Shown piece after piece: positions 57,901-64,000 of a stretch of 64,000 bases of DNA; positions within the stretch are counted from its first letter, which is position 1, and each line of letters starts with the position of its first letter. Location: NCBI GenBank assembly GCA_028641055.1, contig CM054060.1, positions 314,779,682 through 314,843,681 of the forward strand, written 5' to 3'. Source of the DNA: Alopecurus myosuroides. Its lineage: Eukaryota; Streptophyta; Magnoliopsida; Poales; Poaceae. A program made the position numbers and the translations under genes. A model generated the notes under the pieces. It saw only the letters and a program-made list of their open reading frames with translations, ran no database searches and was not told where the DNA came from.

Positions 57901-58423
57901 ACGGAGCTAGGGTTCCGTCTGTCACAGTAGCGTGAGAGAGAGAGAGCTAGAGAGAAGGGAGCGAGAGAGTGCAGAGGGTCAGCGGGAGTCACCCCCTGTG
58001 GCTTATCCGGGCGCGGTCGAGGAGGGATGGACGTGGCAACGGCGACGTCCACAGCAGCCACGCAGCTGCTTCCTGTCCCAACGAAGAAGACAAAGCGCAT
58101 TTGCAAAACCCCCTAGAAAAACTGTATTTTGCAGAGAGGTCCTTTTCACATAGAAAACAGAACCCGAAAGCCAGATTTGAGGGCCTTTTTGTGAAGCAAA
58201 AATTGCACAAAAATAAGTTCTGAAAATCTCTTCAAATTTCCAACAAAACCATACCTTAGTTTGTTCATTTTGAAAAACTTGTGAGAACAACTTTGTGGGA
58301 TTTTCTCAAACCATTTAAATTCAAGTTTTGAATTGGTTCAGACATGGTTTAAATTTTTTTTCTATGCATGTATGGGATGAACACACACCACACACCCTAT
58401 TGTAGCAAAATTGGGATGTTACA
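54905..58423 (-). repeat. 5' LTR of the 10.7-kb element (3.52 kb)
   Basis: It aligns with 47678-51145 throughout with scattered substitutions. It is 51 bp longer, chiefly because of an extra block at about 56857-56909 that is absent from the other LTR. Confidence 0.9.
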
Positions 58424-58939
58424 GATCGCCTTGCACCGATGAAGTTACACCGTGAGAAGAGGGCGGCACGTCACGAGCTGTCGGGCTCCTGGGCTGGCCA
58501 GCGCCGCCTCCCCGCGACTGCCGCGGGGGGATGTTTGTGGTGGTGACGAGCTCCTGGAGGCGGGCAAGCCAAGCGACGTGTCCTTCCGATGTGGGCGGGT
58601 GCGGAAGTAGCTCCCGGACCAGCAGAAGGGCTGCGGCGGGGGCGGGCTGTTCCACGCGTCCCTGCGTTCCTGACGGTGGTGGTGGCGGTTGCTGAGACCC
58701 AGGCGCGTCTCGCTGCGGCGTCTGAGAGGAAGCTTCCTTAGCAGTGTCGTGTTCGCCATCAACACCTGTGGGGTTGTATCGTGGCGCGTCGTTTTTGTTG
58801 TTGTCGTTGCAGGTCGGCTCGACCTACCCCCTGCGATGAGCGCGTTCAGATCGGCTGAGGCGAGGGCTGGTCCGGGTGGCAGGGGCCATGGCAACAAGGA
58901 AGTGGAGGAGTGCCTTAGCCCCCTACCTGGCGCGCCAAA
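58424..58939 (-). pseudogene. N-terminal part of the host Gypsy gag and leader
   Basis: On the minus strand, an ATG near 58890 opens MAPATRTSPRLSRSERAH, a start I know from Gypsy gag leaders, but a TAG follows within about 22 codons. The later frame is Pro/Arg-rich and contains WLARLQELVTTTNIPPR. The frame continues across the insert at 47672. The primer site TTTGGCGCGCCAGGTAGGGG (58939-58920) adjoins the LTR. Confidence 0.7.
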
Positions 58940-59803
58940 TGTCAGAGAGTGGTCTGTCAAGAACATGATGTCTCTAGGGGTCACTGGGGGCTAAACACAC
59001 TTCCTTCACCTCTCGAGGAGACTTCGTGAGGAAAGTTTGAGAACAACGATAATGGCGACACGGAGAGTTTACCCAGGTTCAGCCCACCATGATGGTGTAA
59101 AACCCTACTCCTACTTTTCATATGGATTGCACTTCGGTGTCCATAGTACAAATACGAGCTTGTGCCCAGGTGAGACTATGGGGACTCTAAGTGGAATCGA
59201 GCTCCCCTTCTATGAGGGCTGAAGGGCCCTTCTTATACCGGTGTTTGGTCCTCCTTCCCGATCATTTGGCGGGAAAGGGTTCCCACAATGCTCCAAAGCG
59301 GAGACCAACCGTACTATGTGCCTCCTGTGCGGCCTTGGTCGTCGAGGACAGCTCCATCGTCCATGGCAGTACAGTGGGGGCGTTCGATGACGGTTCTTCC
59401 GTCTTGTAGCGTGGTCTTGGTCTTCTTGCACCAAAGGGGAAGTCTTGGGAAGACACTTTGGCGCGTTCAACAATGTCCCTCGCTTTATACATGAGAACAA
59501 CAACTACGGCCAAAGAGGCCCTGCAGCTCTGCGGCGCCTTCGTCATCATGCAGAGGAGCAGTCGTCAGCAGCACATGGCTTGTCTCCCGCCAAACAGACG
59601 AGCTCCTTCGGTAGGAACAGATGGAGATATGGAATTCCTCCCTAAGGATGAGCCGACAAGGACCCTCTACAGGCACCCTGATAGGGATTGAGCATAGCTG
59701 AGAGCACTTCTCGTTGGGAAGCATGCCTGTTGATCTTGGAGACGCCTACCAGGCTGGGCTGCAGCTGATGGGCTAGGATACCCTAGTATCCAGAGGCCCG
59801 ACA
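58940..59803 (-). repeat. 5' LTR of the host Gypsy element (864 bp)
   Basis: It runs TGTCAGAGAGTGGTCTG to CAGAGGCCCGACA on the plus strand. The next bases (atttg, 59804-59808) start another element, so the duplication cannot be tested because the 3' end is missing. Confidence 0.8.
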
Positions 59804-61099
59804 ATTTGCAAGAAGAGAGGCTTCATCCACTCAGAAAATTTATTATAATATTCTTCTTCTTTACCTTTGAGAGATTTACTAGGAAAAGGCATAGGTTTTT
59901 GTATCTAAGGTTCCCTTTCTTTACCATGCTTCCTACAAGTAAAACCTTCTTTATCATCTTAGGAGGGTTTTTAGGTTCTACTTCACTTTCTTCCCTATTG
60001 GAAGCATCATTTTATCATTATCATTATCATTACCACATTCAGTTTCAGCATCAGAAATATATATACTACTGGGATCTTTATCGGGTTCTGTATTAGCATC
60101 ATTATTAATATCTTTAGCCTCTCTATTTCTTTTATGTTTCTTCTTCTTTTTCTTTTTAGGATAATTAACAATAGTTTCGTCTAGCATTTTAGAGTCTTGT
60201 TCAAGCCTTGTTGGTGTCCCTCGGGATAAAGAGGATCCTGAGTGAAATCACCACCTCTAGTTTTAACACTACAAGCTTGTTCTTTAATTTGACCAGACAT
60301 TTCAACAAATAAATCTTTTTGCACTTTACTAAGTTTCTCTAATTGAGTATTAATCATTTCAAAGTGTTTAACAAGACCTTTAACATCATTAACAGTTCTC
60401 CCTAAAGTAGTATGCAAATTTTTGATACAAAGAGAATTTTCATTCAATTGATTCTACACTTGAGCATTAAAATGGGTTTGTTTAACAATGAAATCCCCTT
60501 CTCTTTAATAGATTTCTTAACTTCTTGCATGTCCTCGGGATTAAGGAAAAGAACTCCTATCTTCTTGAGTGTAGGCAATGGAGTAGGTTCGGGAATATCC
60601 CAATTATCATGGTTCTTGGCTATATTACCCAATAATTCTTCAGCTTCATCCATAGTTCTTTCCCTGAAAATACAACCAACACAACTATCTAGTTATGTCA
60701 TAGATTCAGTGGTCAGTCCAATATAAAACATAACAATAAGATCATTCTTAGGTTTACTATGATTAGGCCCACCCTTGAGGGTAGCACAAAACCTCCCCCA
60801 AGCTTTAGGAAGTTTCTCATCCTCCAATTGCTTGAAGTTAAAAATCTTTTGTAAAGCAACATCTTGCATATGATCAGGAAAATATTTCTCGCAAAAGACA
60901 TGAGTCAAGCATTGAGGAGTCTTGATGCAACCATAAGGCAAATTACCATACCACAATTTAGCATCGCCTTTTAATGAGAAATGGAACAACTTAATAACAT
61001 AATATCCTCTTATCAAATTCTCATCAGAAAACAACATGACAATCTCAAACAATTTAGTCAAGTGGGCTACACCATCATTATTTTCTATACCATCAAAGG
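59804..61099 (-). pseudogene. Gypsy gag, several stops
   Basis: Minus-strand frames from 61061 downward carry FHFSLKGDAKLWYGNLP and DHMQDVALQKIFNFKQLEDEKLPKAWGRF-type residues of the retrotransposon gag domain. A conserved acidic stretch (DEAEELLGNIAKNHDNWDIP, 60651-60590) and a Lys-rich tail (59978-60187) follow. Stops near 60690, 60440 and 60180 break the frame. The 5' side is cut at about 61100 by an LTR fragment. Confidence 0.75.
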
Positions 61100-61481
61100 G
61101 TTCAGTTTCAAGTACGCCAAAGGGGAGCCGGAGGTGGGGCTCAGGGCCACCACGTGGGCCCTATGCGTGGCCTAGGGGGCACCCGCGCCTGGTGGGCCCC
61201 TGGTGGCAACCTGGCTCCCCTCCGGGTCTCCTTCGGGCTCCCTTGGTGTTTTTTGGAGAAAACACTGTTTCTGTTTTTTCTTGAATTTTCTGATGTCCGG
61301 AAGATACGCCCTTTGACAGGTGCCTTTTCCCTGTGAATTCTGGCTATGATAAATAATTTTGGAAAACTATAAAACACATAGAAAACTATAAAATAACATA
61401 AGTATTGCACTCTAATATGAAATATATTAATGAATAGAAGAGAATTAACATATAAAATAGTGATGCAAAATGGACGTATCA
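61100..61481 (-). repeat. Partial Gypsy LTR
   Basis: On the minus strand it starts TGATACGTCCATTTTGCATC, the well-known start of a Triticeae Gypsy LTR, and stops after about 380 bp where it joins the gag at 61099. The rest of the LTR and the primer site are deleted. Confidence 0.7.
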
Positions 61482-61486
61482 CAGCC

Positions 61487-62305
61487 CTAGCCGTAGTCGC
61501 CACCGCTCCACAGATTGCTCGGTTCTGGTGCGTCATCGCTGCTGACGTCAAGCACGATGAAGCCGTCCTCGTCACGACCGCGTTTCCGCGCGACGAATTC
61601 CTCCAGGGCGCAACACTGTTTTTCCAGTTCCTCGGCGATGTGATCCTTCCGCGACAAGGCGGACGCCTTCATCATGTCCACCTCTAGGTCGGCCTCCTCC
61701 TCCTTCACCTTCCTTGGCCTGACATGCGAGGGTGGCCTCTGGGAAGCGAGGGAGCGCGCCGCTATCCGATCACGATGTCACGGGCGCGCATGTGTTGGCG
61801 GAGCGGAAACCGACTCAGCCTTCACAGGGCGCATGGGCATATGCGGCAGCGTGGAGCCAGACGATTGCGACACGCTCCCGCTGCACCGGGAGATGCTCGG
61901 GATGTGCGGCGGGTAGCCCAGTGGTGGGCTGTTACCAGTCTCGATGTGCTCGAGAACGGCGGTCGGCGAGCACCTAGGGGTGCCCCACCAATGGCGAGGG
62001 TCGGGTGTGGCGCTCGGTGAAGAACGTTGTCCACGCGCCGTAGTTGCCGGGTGGAAACACGGCTCGGATCATTGTTCCACTGTCAGGGCGGCACAGGCCG
62101 CCTCGATCTCAGCGATGAGATCGTCGCTCTCGGGGACCTGGGGCACCGGCAGGCCATCCACAGTAACTCTCCAGTCGCCGGGGGAGGCGCATGTCCGGCG
62201 ACACGCGGTAGCCTGCAACGTATAATCGTCGGGCCTCCTAATCTTGGAGCCAGCGACGCCCGAAGCCGTTCGTCGTGGTGCCGTAACCGGTGAACCGCTC
62301 CTCAA
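61487..62305 (-). pseudogene. Pseudogene of a Triticeae-expanded protein family of unknown function
   Basis: The minus-strand reading begins with a GSxV-rich basic part, then RTCASPGDWRVTVDGLPVP (62190-62135) and SDDLIAEIEAACAAL. After frame changes it ends near 61700-61490 with KRGRDEDGFIVLDVSSDD. I recognise the order (DWR-x-GLPVP block, Glu-rich middle, acidic IVLDxSSDD tail) from many uncharacterised Triticeae proteins. At least two frameshifts disable this copy. The function is unknown to me; the family often lies in repeats, so transport by a DNA transposon is plausible. Confidence 0.5.
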
Positions 62306-62900
62306 TTGCTTTCGCGAGGTGGTCTGGGGGCAAGAAGGAGAAAGAAGAGTGGGCGAGCATGGAGAAGATGTTCAGCGAGCGGGGTAGCTCTATGGAAGGT
62401 GACATGTTTTATAGAAGCGAGGGGGCAGCATGAAAGGGCGTGGGGAACCTGCGATGGTGTTTCGCCATTACGCCGCCACGTGGTCAATTAGGCTGCTCGG
62501 CCAGTACCTGCGCAGCTTCATTACCGCGTGCGGGAGCCGAGGCGATGAGGAAGGCGAACGTCTCCCTCGCCGACAGGGTGGGTTCACGAGGAGGGAAAAT
62601 TGTGCGGGAGGTGTTTTCACGCCATTTCCTTTCAGTCGGTGCCCCCAACCCCCCAGCGCGCTTGGTTTGGTCCGGGTCCGCTGACGCCATTTTCGGCCCA
62701 AACCGGCGGAAACTGGACTCCTCCTGGGACGCGACTGGCTTTTTTTGCGCTGACTTAAAAAAGGCCACCAAGGGCTCTTGGGGGTGCGGCTCGAGATGAT
62801 TTAAGGGGTCAGACAGAAATATGGGCTCGGCATTTAAGCTCGCCCGAATTCTATAGATTTGGCGAATATAAGGTGTCTCCTAGAGATGCTCTAATCAATC
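62306..62900. other. Upstream sequence of the pseudogene, no intact gene
   Basis: GC-rich, with only small ORFs. It ends with CTCCTAGAGATGCTCTAA (62876-62893), a terminus-like motif of a common Triticeae DNA-transposon group. The matching end would lie left of 61482, where an LTR fragment intervenes. Confidence 0.4.
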
Positions 62901-63567
62901 TAAATTTTGATGTTTGAAATTAACTAAGTAAATATTTCGGTAGAAAAAATAAATAGTTAAGCGCAGCGTGTTTAATTTGCTTAGTCGATTCTCTGATTCT
63001 CAATTTATCTTAAGTTTATTGGGCCAAGAGCGAGCTCACTATACATCTTACTTATCCTTTTCTTCTTTGTCACTTCGGACAACCCGAATTTTCTATCCGA
63101 CACCAAGGTTCAATTTTATAAAATTTAGGATGCTCCGAAATTCCTAAACTATCTATGCTTTTGTGCTCTCGCAAAAAAAACCGGACACTCCGAAAATCCC
63201 AACATTCAATCTTTCAACTATGTAAAATTTCGGACATTCTGAAACCTGTGAGCTAACGGTACAATTTTAACCTCCCGCAAAAAGTTCGGATTTGCCGAAA
63301 CTTCTGAGCTAACATAATATTGGCACGAGTGAATTATTGGACCGATGTGAGAAAATATCATGTACAGTAGTTGTGAATTATTGGAGGTTTGGAGATGCAA
63401 CGACTTGGACGAGGCCTTCGTCTACGCTAGTTGTTGGCTGGTCCAAATCATTGGTAGGTGGAAACATCTTGGTAATTTGCCAGAAACGTCTTCCCCATTC
63501 TCCCCCAGATCCGCTTTCGCACATCCCACACGTTGACTCGAGAGAAGCACGAGCGCGAGCGGGAGCC
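62901..63567. promoter_or_regulatory. Upstream region of the NLR gene
   Basis: It is AT-rich, with several loosely related segments around TTCGGA or TCCGAA (63075-63320), such as CTGAGCTAACATAAT after CCGAAACTT and GTGAGCTAACGG after GAAACCT. Near the gene, TTGACT (63533-63538) fits the W-box core. I see no convincing TATA box. Confidence 0.4.
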
Positions 63568-63870
63568 ATGGCCGGGATTGGGGGCTTGATCGCCGCTGCG
63601 CTTCTGAAAGAGGTGGGGCAGCAGATTGGTTCATTCGTGGGAGGTCAGATCAAGCAGCAGCACAACTTCGACAAGGACTTCAACCAGATGAAGAGCACCC
63701 TCGAGTCCATTGAGGCGCTCCTCAAGGACGCTGAGCACTCCAACACCAACAATACCATGCGTCTGTGGCTCAAGCGTCTCACGGACGCCATGTATGCCAT
63801 CGCCGACATGGTTGAGGATTTTGAAGCAGGAACTGACGCTGAGCCAACACGGAAGGTAACTACGAACCAT

Positions 63871-63932
<62 letters not shown>

Positions 63933-64000
63933 GCGAAAATACACTGTATTAAGCTGCAAGGAGAAGTGGAAAACAGAGTACAAGTATGATGGTGGAAACA
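63568..64000 (+). CDS. NLR resistance protein, N-terminal coiled-coil (Rx_N) exon, partial
   Basis: The start ATG at 63568 lies in a strong context (GGGAGCCATGGCC). Residues 1-96 form an Rx-type coiled-coil domain: amphipathic helix 1 with LIAAALLKEVGQQIGSFV, then FNQMKSTLESIEALLKDAEH, WLKRLTDAMYAIADMVEDFE (the EDVID-like acidic site). AAG/GTAACT at 63855-63861 is a good splice donor in phase 0. The frame stays open to the window edge through a CT repeat, so either the exon ends at 63855 or it continues. NB-ARC and LRR parts lie outside the window. Such proteins sense pathogen effectors in the cytoplasm; whether this copy is functional cannot be judged. Confidence 0.75.
63872..63927. repeat. 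(CT)28 microsatellite
   Basis: An uninterrupted CT dinucleotide run of about 56 bases, starting 17 bases after the predicted splice donor, followed by a T-run. It would lie in intron 1 of the NLR gene. Confidence 0.95.

Larger units (their letters stand above)
47678..58423 (-). mobile_element. Complete but non-coding Gypsy derivative, Del/Tekay-like (10.75 kb)
   Basis: Two near-identical LTRs (47678-51145 and 54905-58423) flank a 3759-bp interior, with gatcg on both outer sides. The primer site TGGTATCAGAGC (minus strand, 54899-54888) and the purine tract (minus strand TAAGGGGGGT, 51160-51151) both fit minus orientation. The interior has only short broken ORFs with faint pol relics. The combination fits a large retrotransposon derivative or a heavily deleted copy moved by a partner's proteins. 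It splits the host Gypsy gag. Confidence 0.88.

Noticed and set aside
63645..63983. Minus-strand ORF with an Arg-Glu repeat
   Set aside because: It is the antisense reading of the CT microsatellite and the NLR exon.

Overview
The window looks like a chromosome segment of a Triticeae grass (wheat, Aegilops, barley or rye). It is a dense nest of LTR retrotransposons with termini and ORFs typical of that tribe (LTRs starting TGATACGTC, primer sites matching tRNA-Asp or tRNA-iMet). It also holds Stowaway MITEs with TA duplications, Harbinger/Tourist MITEs with TAA or TTA duplications, a Helitron and a Mutator-like element. There are no bacterial operons, CRISPR arrays, or rRNA or canonical tRNA genes. 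Only three loci look like ordinary host genes, all on the + strand: an intronless grass-specific gene of probable DUF1618 type (12378-13619), a three-exon DUF1218 membrane protein gene (33468-34333), and the start of an NLR resistance gene that runs off the right edge (from 63568).

Layout. 1-2896: minus-strand Gypsy end with one LTR. 2897-3592: LTR fragment. 3593-11021: decayed minus-strand Copia (gag, protease, integrase, one LTR) split by two solo LTRs of one family in opposite orientations, each with a perfect 5-bp duplication. 11022-14885: host island with an unidentified gene remnant, the DUF1618-type gene and several MITEs. 14886-18642: plus-strand Gypsy 3' end with LTR. 18643-20118: minus-strand Gypsy fragment with LTR. 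20119-21250: no recognised gene. 21251-32640: four-layer nest (a non-LTR-like repeat split by a Copia with about 150-bp LTRs, split by a Copia solo LTR, split by a 4.15-kb Gypsy solo LTR).

32641-36945: DUF1218 gene followed directly by a Helitron that carries DEAD-box helicase-like and prohibitin-like gene fragments. 36949-38659: non-autonomous Mutator-like element. 38495-41385: near-identical 1446-bp tandem duplication. 41386-46013: minus-strand Gypsy lacking pol, with its 5' LTR. 46014-59803: minus-strand Gypsy (gag, protease start, 5' LTR) split by a complete 10.7-kb Gypsy derivative (47678-58423) with 3.5-kb LTRs, perfect duplications and no intact ORF. 59804-61481: another Gypsy gag and LTR fragment. 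61482-62900: pseudogene of a Triticeae-expanded protein family. 62901-64000: upstream region and first exon of the NLR gene.

The host genes do not form a pathway; they are isolated islands in retrotransposon sequence. ORF starts were checked against the sequence because several apparent starts are not ATG. All family and element names come from motif recognition by eye; no database search was run.
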